DNA from: Opitutales bacterium
GTDB taxonomy: Bacteria; Verrucomicrobiota; Verrucomicrobiia; Opitutales; UBA953
DNA length: 64,000 bases
Reading direction: 5' to 3'
NCBI GenBank assembly: GCA_017440935.1
Contig: JAFSAO010000020.1
Span: 164,557 to 228,556, forward strand
In this document: positions 43,343-52,201 of the stretch, piece by piece
Position numbering within the stretch: position 1 is the stretch's first letter
How the letters are laid out: every line of letters begins with the position of its first letter
Notes under the pieces: model-generated
What the model saw: only the letters and a program-made list of their open reading frames with translations
Databases searched by the model: none
What the model was told of the DNA's origin: nothing
Translations under genes and position numbers: made by a program

Positions 43343-46300
43343 ACGCGAAATAGGCGACACCGGCGGCAAACAACGGCTGATTCTTGTTGCCGGGAATATT
43401 TTTCCCGATATTTGTTCCACGGCGCTCCGAGTGCCCCATTTTTCCGAGAACGCGACCGCCCGGAGAAATAATTCCCTCAATTGCCTGATAGGAACCGTTC
43501 GGATTGTAGGCGATGTCGTAGCTCGGCGTTCCCGCCGCGTCGCAATACTGGAAGGCGATTTGCCCGTTAGCGGCAAGCTGTGCGACCGTTTCGGGTGACG
43601 CCGTAAAGTTTCCTTCCCCGTGCGATGCGGGAACGGTAAACACGTCGCCGACGTTTACATTCGCAAGCCACGGCGATTTTACCGAAGCGACACGCGTGTG
43701 AACGTAGCGGGAAATGTGGCGTCCGATGCGGTTGTGGAAAAGCGTCGGGCAACTTGCGTCCATATCGCGAATTTCGCCGAACGGCACAAGACCGAGCTTA
43801 ATCAACGCTTGGAAACCGTTGCAAATTCCGAGAATCAATCCGTCTCGTTCTTTGATGAGTGCATTTGTCGCGTCGCGAACTGCCGGATTTTTGAAAACGG
43901 AGGCGATGAATTTTCCGGATCCGTCCGGTTCGTCTCCGGCGGAAAATCCGCCCGGAATCATGAGAATTTGCGTTTGCGAAATCTTTTCCGCGAGCGCTCG
44001 AAGCGATTCATCGACCGCTACCGTCGTCAGGTTGCGAACGACAAAAATTTCCGGTTCCGCTCCGGCTTCCCGGAAAGCGCGCGCCGTATCGTATTCGCAG
44101 TTCGAGCCCGGGAACACGGGAATGAGAACACGCGGCTTGGCGACCTGAATTTTCGCATGCGCGGGAACAGTGCGTTTTGTATAGGAGAAAACTTGCGGAG
44201 CGGGAGCGGTGTCTGCGGGAGCGGCACGCGTCGGGAATACGTTTTCGAGCACGAATTCCCAGATTTTTCGCATTTCCGCGAGCGGAACGGATTCACCTTC
44301 CCAAGAAATGTCCGCTTTTTCCTGCGTCGCACCGAGCACGGCATGAGGCAAGCCGTCGAGCATTTCGTCCGCTTCTACTTCGAGCACCCAGCTTCCGTAT
44401 TCCGGCGTGAAAAACTTTCCGTCAGGACGTGCGTTTAGCGCAACACCGATTTGGTTCCCGAGCGCCATTTCCGTAAGTGCAACAGCGATACCGCCTTCGC
44501 GCACCGTGCGGGCTGCGAGCACGCGACCTTCGGAAATCAGTTTTGCCAAAGCCGAAAGTTTAGAGCGCAAATCCGCCCAATCCGGCATGCGGTCGGCGGA
44601 AAGTTTCGCGGGAACGTGAACGATTTTCGTCCCTATTTTTTTCAGTTCGGGAGAAATAACTTTTGATGCCTTTGCGGGAACGATGGCAAAAGAGACCAGC
44701 GTCGGCGGGACATCGAGGTTCTTGAACGAACCGGACATAGAGTCCTTTCCGCCGATTGCGCCGTTTCCGAGTTCGAGTTGCGCCGTAAATGCACCGAGTA
44801 AAGCGGCGAGCGGCTTGCCCCAGCGTTTCGGATCGTTTCCGAGTTTTTCAAAATATTCCTGAAGCGTAAGACGCGCTTTGGCGGGATCTCCGCCGGCAGC
44901 TACGAGACGGGCAACGGAATCGACAACGGCAAACGCCGCGCCATGCGCCGGAGACCAACTCGAAACTTCCGGATCAAAGCCGAAGCTCATGAGTGTGCAA
45001 TCGTCGGTTTCGCCTTCAAGCACAGGGATTTTCGCCGCCATAGCTTCAGTCGGTGTCGTTTGCGTCTTCCCGCCGAACGGGTGCAGAACCGTTCCCGCGC
45101 CGATAGACGCGTCGAAGCGTTCCACCAAACCGCGCTGACCGCAACAACGCAAATCGCCGAGAACGTTCATCCACGTCGCCTTTGCATCGTTGTTCAGAAG
45201 CGGTTTCGGATGCATCGGGTTTTTCGTCGGATCGGGAGCGCAAACGTGCGCGTCGGCTTCCTGCGTCGCACCGTTGGTGTCAAGAAATGCGCGAAGCAAG
45301 TCAACGATTGTGCTTCCTTGCCAGAACATACGCAGTCGACCGGTGTCGGTAACGTCGGCAACGTGCGTGGATTCCAAATTCTCGCGTTCGGCGGCGGCAC
45401 GGAATTTTTCCAAATCTGCGGGATCGATAACGACTGCCATGCGTTCCTGCGATTCGGAAATCGCGAGCTCCGTTCCGTTCAAGCCTTCGTATTTGCGCGG
45501 AACGCGGTCGAGATGAATATCGAGCGACGGCGCGAGCTCGCCGATTGCCACGGAAACGCCGCCTGCACCGAAGTCATTGCAGCGTTTGATGAGGCGGGAA
45601 ACTTCCGCGTCGCGGAAAAGGCGCTGGAGTTTTCGCTCGGTCGGAGCGTCGCCCTTTTGCACTTCGGCACTGTTTTCAAGCGCTTTTTCCGTGTGCTCCT
45701 TGGAGGAACCGGTTGCGCCGCCGATACCGTCGCGTCCCGTACGTCCGCCAACGAGAACGATGATGTCGCCGGGAGCGGGCGTTCCGCGCACAACGTTTTT
45801 CTTCAGCCCGGCGGCAACGACTGCGCCGATTTCCAAGCGCTTAGCGACGTAGCCCGGATGATAAATTTCGTGGACCATGCCCGTTGCGAGACCGATTTGG
45901 TTTCCGTAAGACGAGTAGCCCTGCGCCGCGCCGCGCACAATTTTGCGTTGCGGAAGTTTGCCCGGAATCGTTTTGGCAAAAGGAACACGCGGATCCGCCG
46001 CGCCGGTAACGCGCATCGCTTGATAAACGTAACTGCGCCCGGAAAGCGGATCTCGAATCGCACCACCGAGGCAGGTTGCCGCACCGCCGAAAGGTTCAAT
46101 TTCTGTCGGGTGATTGTGCGTTTCGTTTTTAAACATCACGAGCCAATCTTCCGTCACGCCGTCAACAGTGACGGGAACGACAATAGAGGCGGCATTGATT
46201 TCTTCGGAAACTTCGAGGTCGTCAAGTTTGCCCTGTTTTTTGAGTTCCCGCATGGCGAGCAACGCGACGTCCATCAGGCAAACGGTTTTGTCACCGCGAC

Positions 46301-47084
46301 CGAGGGCTTCGCGCAGTTCGAGGTAGTTTTTCCACGCTTTTTCAACGGGCGAAACGAGCGGCGATTTATCAAAGGTGACGTTATTCAGACGCGTAAGGAA
46401 CGTCGTGTGGCGGCAGTGGTCAGACCAATACGTGTCGAGCACGCGAATTTCCGTCAGCGTCGGCTCACGGTGTTCTTCGTCGCGATAATATTTTTGAACG
46501 AACGCAAGGTCCGCATCACTCATCGCCAAGCCGAGTTCTTTGCGAAGCGCGGAAAGTTCCGCCGGCGTTTTTTGAGAAAAGTTTTCGATGCTCGGAATCG
46601 CGGCGGGAGCGGGGATTTCCTGCTTGAGCGTCGCGGGAACGGCAAGAGACGCCTCGCGCGAATCGACGGGATTGATGAGATACGCCTTTACGCGAGCAAC
46701 GTCTTCTTCGGAAATTTCGCCGCTCAACACATACACGCGGGCGGAAGCGATCAACGGGCGTTCTTTGAGCGTAAGCATCTGCACGCACTGCGCGGCGGAG
46801 TCTGCGCGCTGGTCGAATTGACCGGGCAAATATTCCACGGCAAAAACCGTATCGGTTTCGCTGCACGGAAGCGTGTCTTCAAAAACGTCGTCGACCTGCG
46901 GTTCGGCAAAAATCGTCGGAAGCGTCTTGCGGAAGTCTTCATCGCCGAGACCGTCAATATCGTAGCGTTGCGCAATACGCAAGTCAGCTAACCCGGGCAA
47001 GCCGAGCGATTCGCGGAGGTCTTGGAGGACGTGTTTCGTTTGTTCGCGGAATGCCGCTTTTTTTTCGACAAAAATACGCTTCAT
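43341..47084 (-). CDS. purL: Phosphoribosylformylglycinamidine synthase, large single-chain PurL
   Basis: A 1247-residue enzyme combining the ATP-dependent FGAM synthetase half with a C-terminal glutamine amidotransferase. Synthetase landmarks: DTYWSDHCRHTTF, NETHNHPTEIEPFGGAATCLGG, GGRTGRDGIGGATGSS. The amidotransferase landmarks are VFPGSNCEYDTARAF and the nucleophile Cys in GICNGFQALIKLG, with His/Glu in the later part (PASHGEGNF). It catalyses step four of purine synthesis. The short (PurS/PurQ/PurL) arrangement is absent. Stands alone on the minus strand. Confidence 0.96.
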   Translation of the reverse strand: MKRIFVEKKAAFREQTKHVLQDLRESLGLPGLADLRIAQRYDIDGLGDEDFRKTLPTIFAEPQVDDVFEDTLPCSETDTVFAVEYLPGQFDQRADSAAQCVQMLTLKERPLIASARVYVLSGEISEEDVARVKAYLINPVDSREASLAVPATLKQEIPAPAAIPSIENFSQKTPAELSALRKELGLAMSDADLAFVQKYYRDEEHREPTLTEIRVLDTYWSDHCRHTTFLTRLNNVTFDKSPLVSPVEKAWKNYLELREALGRGDKTVCLMDVALLAMRELKKQGKLDDLEVSEEINAASIVVPVTVDGVTEDWLVMFKNETHNHPTEIEPFGGAATCLGGAIRDPLSGRSYVYQAMRVTGAADPRVPFAKTIPGKLPQRKIVRGAAQGYSSYGNQIGLATGMVHEIYHPGYVAKRLEIGAVVAAGLKKNVVRGTPAPGDIIVLVGGRTGRDGIGGATGSSKEHTEKALENSAEVQKGDAPTERKLQRLFRDAEVSRLIKRCNDFGAGGVSVAIGELAPSLDIHLDRVPRKYEGLNGTELAISESQERMAVVIDPADLEKFRAAAERENLESTHVADVTDTGRLRMFWQGSTIVDLLRAFLDTNGATQEADAHVCAPDPTKNPMHPKPLLNNDAKATWMNVLGDLRCCGQRGLVERFDASIGAGTVLHPFGGKTQTTPTEAMAAKIPVLEGETDDCTLMSFGFDPEVSSWSPAHGAAFAVVDSVARLVAAGGDPAKARLTLQEYFEKLGNDPKRWGKPLAALLGAFTAQLELGNGAIGGKDSMSGSFKNLDVPPTLVSFAIVPAKASKVISPELKKIGTKIVHVPAKLSADRMPDWADLRSKLSALAKLISEGRVLAARTVREGGIAVALTEMALGNQIGVALNARPDGKFFTPEYGSWVLEVEADEMLDGLPHAVLGATQEKADISWEGESVPLAEMRKIWEFVLENVFPTRAAPADTAPAPQVFSYTKRTVPAHAKIQVAKPRVLIPVFPGSNCEYDTARAFREAGAEPEIFVVRNLTTVAVDESLRALAEKISQTQILMIPGGFSAGDEPDGSGKFIASVFKNPAVRDATNALIKERDGLILGICNGFQALIKLGLVPFGEIRDMDASCPTLFHNRIGRHISRYVHTRVASVKSPWLANVNVGDVFTVPASHGEGNFTASPETVAQLAANGQIAFQYCDAAGTPSYDIAYNPNGSYQAIEGIISPGGRVLGKMGHSERRGTNIGKNIPGNKNQPLFAAGVAYFA

Positions 47085-47172
47085 GATGGAAAGAAAACTG
47101 GTTTTAAAATTCTCTCGAAAAGCGCCCTGCGAGGCAATGAGAAACTGACGGGCGAGAGAATCGGGAATTAAA

Positions 47173-47225
47173 AATCAGAAGTCGGGAACGAAACGGCGAT
47201 TTTTTTCGTTCCCGACTCCTGATTT
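47173..47225. terminator. Long octamer-pair hairpin between purL and topB
   Basis: AATCAGAAGTCGGGAACGAA (47173-47192) faces TTCGTTCCCGACTCCTGATT, with one or two mismatches; the loop is AT-rich. It includes an inverted CGGGAACG/CGTTCCCG pair and lies downstream of topB (minus), upstream of which purL begins in the other direction of transcription flow; it would end the topB transcript. Confidence 0.75.
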
Positions 47226-47246
47226 CTAATTTCTCATCTGCGATTT

Positions 47247-49862
47247 TTATCCGACTTCAAAATCGGCATCGGCATTCTTTGTCGGCTTTTTAATGAGTTT
47301 CCGTTTTGCCGGAGCCTTTTTTGCCGTTCCCGCAACTTTCGGCTTGACTTCGCGCGGCGGGAACTCCCAACCGAGTTTTCCGCTCGATTTCAGGACGAGA
47401 AACGCATCGAATTTTCGTTTCGTTTTGTTGGAAACAAAACCGCTGAGCAAATCCGTTTTCTTGTCGCGAAGCAGTTTTTCAATCTGTTCCCGCGGAATTT
47501 CCAGTCCGAGCAGTTTTTTCTTCATTGAAAAAGGCTGGAGCTTTTTCGCTTCTTTCGGCAATTCTGCGGGATTGACGGTGTAGCCCGTCGCCGTTTCGTA
47601 GACGTTGCATTTCGTGACGGGATCGACGCCGATGACAATCGCCGTTGAAAAATCCGTCGGCGCGGCGTCCTCTTCGTCTCCTTCGCGCGGCGGGAACACG
47701 AACGTCGTGCGCAACAACCCGCTGTCGTTCTTCTCAAGTTTGAGTGTTGCCGTAAACGCTTTTCCGAAACGCGATTTAAAATCCGAGAACGGACCGATTT
47801 CGCCCTTTTCAATCAACAGCGCCAACTCGTCCACGGTAACGTTATGTCCGCTGGCGTTCTTGTAAACGACCAACGCGGGAAATTCGCGACCGTTGCCGAC
47901 TTTTACTTCGTCCTGCGAGCGGTAAAGGCGGTAGTTTTCAATCATCGGCGCGTTGTCTGTCGGCGAAATCACGGACGTTTCCGTCCATTGCTCATCGCTC
48001 CCGCCGCTGTTCACGCCGTCCACGATTTGTTGCGTAAGCGCGACGATTCCTTTCATGAATTCCGGACGGGAGAGCTTTCCTTCGGAAACCTGACGCAATT
48101 TGTATTCCCAATCGCCCGTCATTGCCGGGCTGGTGAGATACTCCACGCCAGCGACTTTGAGAAACGCGATGAGTTGCTCCGCTTTGACGGTCGGAATCAT
48201 TTCGCGATTGGCGCGTTCGACATATTTTGTGCGGATAAGGTGATCGATAATTCCCGCGCGTGTCGCCGGAGTGCCGAGTCCGCGCTCTTTCATCGCTTCG
48301 GCAAGTTCTTCGTCTTCGACAAACTTTCCGGCACTTTCCATCGCCGCGAGCAAAGTCGCTTCCGTGTAGCGCGCAGGCGGCTTGGTTGCTTCTTCCTGCA
48401 ATTGCAGTTCGTTGACGTTGGCGTTCCCGCCGTCTTCGGGGACAAGCGCCGGAAGCGCATCCTCGGCGGTCCCCTCTTCTTTCCCGTAAACTTCTTTCCA
48501 GCCCGGAGAAACGAGCACTTTGCCTTCGGTTTTAAACTGATGCGTTCCCGCGAGCGTGGAGATGCGCGTCGTTACGTCAAATTCTGCCGGCGGATAAAAC
48601 ACGGCGATGAAGCGGCGAACCACCATTTCGTAAATTTTCGCCTCGTCCGGGGGAAGCGGACTCGCGGGCGGTTGGTCGGTCGGAATAATCGCAAAGTGGT
48701 CGCTGACTTCCGCGTTGTTAAAAATGCGTCGATTCGGGCGCACCCATTTGTTTTCGACAACGCGGGCGGCAAATGCGCCGAAACGCGTGGAATCAAGGGC
48801 GTTCAGCGTGTTGTAGCAAGTCGGGATGTAGTCTTCCGGAAGCGCGCGGGAATCCGTTCGCGGGTAAGTCGTCGCCTTGTATTTTTCGTAAAGAGCCTGA
48901 GCGATTTGCAGTGTTTTCGTTGCGGGAAAGCCGAAGCGTTTGTTCGCTTCGCGCTGAAGCGTCGTCAAATCGTAAAGGCGTCCGCAAACTTCCGTCGTGC
49001 GCTTTTTTTCTTCGGAAACCGTTCCCGTGGCACAGGCTTGGCACTCGGCGAGAATTTTTTCTGCAAGGGATTTTTCCCAAATTCGATCGGCACGATCGTC
49101 CGGATTGGCGGGAGTTTCGCCCTTCGCCGGCTTTTTGTAATCCGGACGCTGATACAATCCTTCATACGTTCCCGCAGAAACGCCGAACTCCGCCGCCAAG
49201 CGCCAATAAACTTTCGGAACAAAATTGCGAATGTCGAGCTCGCGCTGCACGATGAGCGAGAGCGTCGGCGTTTGAACGCGCCCGACTGTGGCAACGTGCC
49301 CCGTTCCCGCAGGCGACGTGCGGAGCGTTACCGCACGAGTTCCGTTCATGCCGATAAGCCAGTCCGATTCCGAGCGGCAACGCGCTGCGGCGCACAAATC
49401 CTGCATTTCCGAGCCGTCACGCAGATTTTTTATGCCATCGCGAATCGCGGCGGGCGTCATACTCGTCAGCCAAAGGCGTTTCACGGGCAATTTGCTTCCC
49501 GCGAGGTCGTAAATGTAAGCAAAAATGAGTTCGCCTTCGCGTCCGGCGTCGCATCCGTTCACGACGATTCCGACATCCTTGCGCGCCATCAGTTTTTTCA
49601 GTTTCAAGAACTGCTCCTTCGCACCCTTGTCTTTGGAGGGTTTGATTTTAAAATCTGCGGGAACAATCGGAAGCGTCTTTCGCGACCAACGCTTAAACTT
49701 CGCATCATAGTCTTCCGGTTCACAGAGTTCGACCAAATGCCCGACTGCCGAGGAAATGACAAAATCGTCGTTTTCAAAAACATCTCCCTTCGCGGGGACT
49801 TTAATTACTTTTGCGATGTCTTTGGCTACGGACGGTTTCTCGGCAATGATAAGCGTCTTCAT
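47247..49862 (-). CDS. topB: DNA topoisomerase III
   Basis: About 871 residues from ATG 49862 (an earlier start at 49892 adds 10). The TOPRIM domain begins MKTLIIAEKPSVAKDIAKV and has NGCDAGREGELIF; the catalytic Tyr is in TTYPRTDSRALPEDY. The C-terminal third has two copies of the topoisomerase C-terminal repeat (…PFSDFKSRFGKAFTATLKLE and LSGFVSNKTKRKFDAFLVLK), ending in a Lys-rich tail. TopB decatenates DNA through single-strand passage. The CRPT copies lengthen it compared with E. coli TopB (653). Confidence 0.93.
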   Translation of the reverse strand: MKTLIIAEKPSVAKDIAKVIKVPAKGDVFENDDFVISSAVGHLVELCEPEDYDAKFKRWSRKTLPIVPADFKIKPSKDKGAKEQFLKLKKLMARKDVGIVVNGCDAGREGELIFAYIYDLAGSKLPVKRLWLTSMTPAAIRDGIKNLRDGSEMQDLCAAARCRSESDWLIGMNGTRAVTLRTSPAGTGHVATVGRVQTPTLSLIVQRELDIRNFVPKVYWRLAAEFGVSAGTYEGLYQRPDYKKPAKGETPANPDDRADRIWEKSLAEKILAECQACATGTVSEEKKRTTEVCGRLYDLTTLQREANKRFGFPATKTLQIAQALYEKYKATTYPRTDSRALPEDYIPTCYNTLNALDSTRFGAFAARVVENKWVRPNRRIFNNAEVSDHFAIIPTDQPPASPLPPDEAKIYEMVVRRFIAVFYPPAEFDVTTRISTLAGTHQFKTEGKVLVSPGWKEVYGKEEGTAEDALPALVPEDGGNANVNELQLQEEATKPPARYTEATLLAAMESAGKFVEDEELAEAMKERGLGTPATRAGIIDHLIRTKYVERANREMIPTVKAEQLIAFLKVAGVEYLTSPAMTGDWEYKLRQVSEGKLSRPEFMKGIVALTQQIVDGVNSGGSDEQWTETSVISPTDNAPMIENYRLYRSQDEVKVGNGREFPALVVYKNASGHNVTVDELALLIEKGEIGPFSDFKSRFGKAFTATLKLEKNDSGLLRTTFVFPPREGDEEDAAPTDFSTAIVIGVDPVTKCNVYETATGYTVNPAELPKEAKKLQPFSMKKKLLGLEIPREQIEKLLRDKKTDLLSGFVSNKTKRKFDAFLVLKSSGKLGWEFPPREVKPKVAGTAKKAPAKRKLIKKPTKNADADFEVG

Positions 49863-49954
49863 TCTGTTTTTATAAAATTCCGATAAATTCAAATAACTGC
49901 TTGGCTGTTCTATTTAAATGCGTTTTGGAGTTTTGACGCTCTCTTGGCAAGAAA

Positions 49955-50062
49955 AAATTGAAATTCGACGTGTGCCGGATTTACGGTTCGGGAAAAGCTT
50001 TTGCGACGCAAACACCGCCGCGCGCTATAAATTTCAATTTGCGCGGGAACGCGGGAACGCGT
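49955..50062. repeat. Inverted repeat AAATTGAAATT followed by two tandem octamers
   Basis: Arms at 49955-49965 and 50030-50040 are perfect inverted copies separated by 64 bp. The right arm is followed by GCGCGGGAACGCGGGAACGCG, two octamers sharing a frame. This 250-bp gap between topB and galK has no gene. The arms plus octamer also occur at 9507-9553, so it may be a small dispersed element. Confidence 0.55.
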
Positions 50063-50114
50063 AAAATACGGCTTTCTTTAACGAATCCGTTTAACCCCAA
50101 AATCATCCCTCTGT

Positions 50115-51266
50115 ATGAACATTCAGGATTTTTTCCAGTCTCAGTTTAATACGGCGCCCGACGCCGTCGCGCAAGCGCCCGGCCGCCTTGAATTCATCGG
50201 CAATCACGTTGACTACAACAAAGGTCTCGTTATGGGCGTTGCCATCGACAAACATATTTCCGTCGCCGTTTCGCTCCGCAACGATGACGAAATCCACATG
50301 GCAAGTGCCGGGCTAAACGCTAAGGGTTCGGTAAAACTCGACGACGTTCGCCTGCAAAAAGGCTCTCAATCGTTCATGAACTACCCGCTCGGCGTTTTTG
50401 AAATGCTTCGCAAAGCGGGCATGAAAGTCGACCGCGGCTTCAATCTTGCCGACGTGTCTACGGTTCCGACCGGCGCCGGGGTTAGCTCCTCCGCCGCAAT
50501 CGAGCTCGCGACCGCTTACGCGCTTTGCAAGATTTACAATTTCCCGATGTCGAAAATCGAAATCGTCCGCACGGGGCAAAAAGCGGAAAACGTATTTGTC
50601 GGTATGCCCTGCGGAATCCTTGACCAAGGCGTTTCCGGCTTCGGAGAAAAAGACGCAATCGTGCGTATCGACTGCAAAACGGAAGAATTTTCCACGCTTC
50701 CGATTCCTGCGGGAACGGTTTTCTGGGTGTTCAATTCGATGGTCAAACACGCGCTCGTCGCGGGTGACTATGCCAAACGCCACGCGTCCTGCATGGCAGC
50801 CGCCGCTGAACTCGGCAAATACAACGACAAGATTCACTGCCTCGCCGACGCGACCCCGAGCGCCGTGGAAGCCTGCCGCAGCAAACTTTCCGCAGAAGAC
50901 TACAAGCGCGCAATGCACGTTGTTTGCGAAAATGCGCGCGTGGTCGAAATGGAACACGCCCTCGCCGTCGGAGACCTTGCGGCTGTCGGCGATTTGCTGA
51001 AAGCCTCGCACGCGAGTTCCCGCGATTTGTTTGAAAATTCCTGTCCGGAAATTGATTTTCTCGTGGCGGAACTGAGCGCGCAACCGAACGTCTACGGAGC
51101 ACGTTTGAGCGGCGGCGGTTTCGGCGGGATTTCAATCGCCCTCACCAACGGTGATTTTTCGGAAGCACAGGCGGAAAAAGTTGCCGCCGCATTTGAAGCA
51201 AAATTCGGAAAACGCCCGTCGTATTTCAAAACGACCATCGGAACCGGAGCCGCGCTTATCGGCTAA
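50115..51266 (+). CDS. galK: Galactokinase-family GHMP kinase
   Basis: A 383-residue sugar kinase. Motif 1 is APGRLEFIGNHVDYNKGLVM, motif 2 (ATP loop) is VPTGAGVSSSAAIELA, motif 3 is ARLSGGGFGGISIAL. It phosphorylates galactose (or a related aldose) at C1 in the Leloir pathway. In motif 1, Asn30 replaces the nearly invariant Glu that binds the sugar in E. coli and human GalK (GEHTDYN), so specificity may differ. No galT/galE is adjacent. Start at ATG 50115. Confidence 0.85.
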   Translation: MNIQDFFQSQFNTAPDAVAQAPGRLEFIGNHVDYNKGLVMGVAIDKHISVAVSLRNDDEIHMASAGLNAKGSVKLDDVRLQKGSQSFMNYPLGVFEMLRKAGMKVDRGFNLADVSTVPTGAGVSSSAAIELATAYALCKIYNFPMSKIEIVRTGQKAENVFVGMPCGILDQGVSGFGEKDAIVRIDCKTEEFSTLPIPAGTVFWVFNSMVKHALVAGDYAKRHASCMAAAAELGKYNDKIHCLADATPSAVEACRSKLSAEDYKRAMHVVCENARVVEMEHALAVGDLAAVGDLLKASHASSRDLFENSCPEIDFLVAELSAQPNVYGARLSGGGFGGISIALTNGDFSEAQAEKVAAAFEAKFGKRPSYFKTTIGTGAALIG

Positions 51267-51287
51267 AATTCCGAAATCGAGATTTTG

Positions 51288-51330
51288 CAAAAATTGCCTT
51301 CGTTCTCATAAAAGAGCGAAGGCAATTTTC
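51288..51330. terminator. Bidirectional terminator
   Basis: AAAATTGCCTTCG and CGAAGGCAATTTT flank a 12-base loop with T runs on both strands, between convergent galK and the 51352-52176 gene. Confidence 0.88.
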
Positions 51331-51351
51331 GTTCAAAACCCGGTCTGATTT

Positions 51352-52176
51352 TTACAATTTTTCCATATACGCGGCGGGAACGACCGGCGCAGGTTCGGCA
51401 AGCCCTTCCGGCGTAAAAACGGAATTCGGAAAACGCAGATTCAACGCCGCGGCGGTAACGACAAATTCATCTTTGTCGCGTGTTTTATCGTCGCGCAATT
51501 CAAGTTCTCGAATCGTGTATTGCTCCTGCACTTTTTGAACGCGGGAAAGAGAAAACGTCTTTTTGAGTTTTCCGTCGGCGCCAAAAACTTCTGCGGAAAC
51601 GAGTGCGTTATACACGCGGTCAAAGCCGATGCGCACAAATCCGATGTCGGGATTTTCCGCAAGGAAACTTTCCGGCGGCGTCATTTTAAAAAAGTGAACC
51701 GGGCGTCCGCGGAAACGGCGCGTGCGCTCATACTGCGCATTTTCCCAGTAAACAAACGGAGTTTGCAGTTCAAACGGCGTAAAAATCAGATTTTCAAAAA
51801 ACGGCTCCGTCGAATTTTTGTCCATGCGAACAGGGCGTTTTTCCGAATCCAAGGTCCAAAGCTCGGGTGCGTTCCCGCCAATCAGAAGGTAGGATTTTTC
51901 TCCGTTTCCGTTTGCGATTTCGATGCGCAAAATCGGCACTCCTTTTTCCCATGTTCCGTAAAGCGTTCCCGTGCAAGTTTCGGTCTCATCGCTTTTCCGC
52001 AGGTGGTGCGTGATTTCAAATTTCATGCAAAAATCCCCCGCCATGCGATACGCGCGAAATTCGGAAAGCACTTTTTGTGCGTCTTCCGGCGAAAGTCTGC
52101 GAAAATCGTCCTGCGCAACCGACGGGAGCGCCCAAAACACACAAATACAAAATAAGAAGAATCGAAGAATTTTCAT
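51352..52176 (-). CDS. Exported protein, possibly LolA-like
   Basis: About 274 residues from ATG 52176, giving the signal peptide MKILRFFLFCICVFWALPSV-AQ. The mature protein has a beta-rich pattern with FEITHHLRKSDETETCTGTL, LWTLDSEKRPVRM, FFKMTPPESF and VRIGFDRVYNALVSAEVFG. This loosely recalls outer-membrane lipoprotein-sorting (LolA-fold) proteins, but I cannot confirm it. It follows the carboxypeptidase gene by 25 bp and may be co-transcribed. Family uncertain. Confidence 0.6.
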   Translation of the reverse strand: MKILRFFLFCICVFWALPSVAQDDFRRLSPEDAQKVLSEFRAYRMAGDFCMKFEITHHLRKSDETETCTGTLYGTWEKGVPILRIEIANGNGEKSYLLIGGNAPELWTLDSEKRPVRMDKNSTEPFFENLIFTPFELQTPFVYWENAQYERTRRFRGRPVHFFKMTPPESFLAENPDIGFVRIGFDRVYNALVSAEVFGADGKLKKTFSLSRVQKVQEQYTIRELELRDDKTRDKDEFVVTAAALNLRFPNSVFTPEGLAEPAPVVPAAYMEKL

Positions 52177-52201
52177 TTTCTCAAAAGATTTCTGTAAAAA
52201 T

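Noticed and set aside
44943..46991. A 680-codon open frame antisense to purL
   Set aside because: It overlaps conserved purL motifs completely and has no recognisable motif of its own; it is a composition effect.
47844..49886. A 680-codon open frame antisense to topB
   Set aside because: It covers catalytic topB sequence; its composition is typical of antisense shadows and it has no domain pattern.
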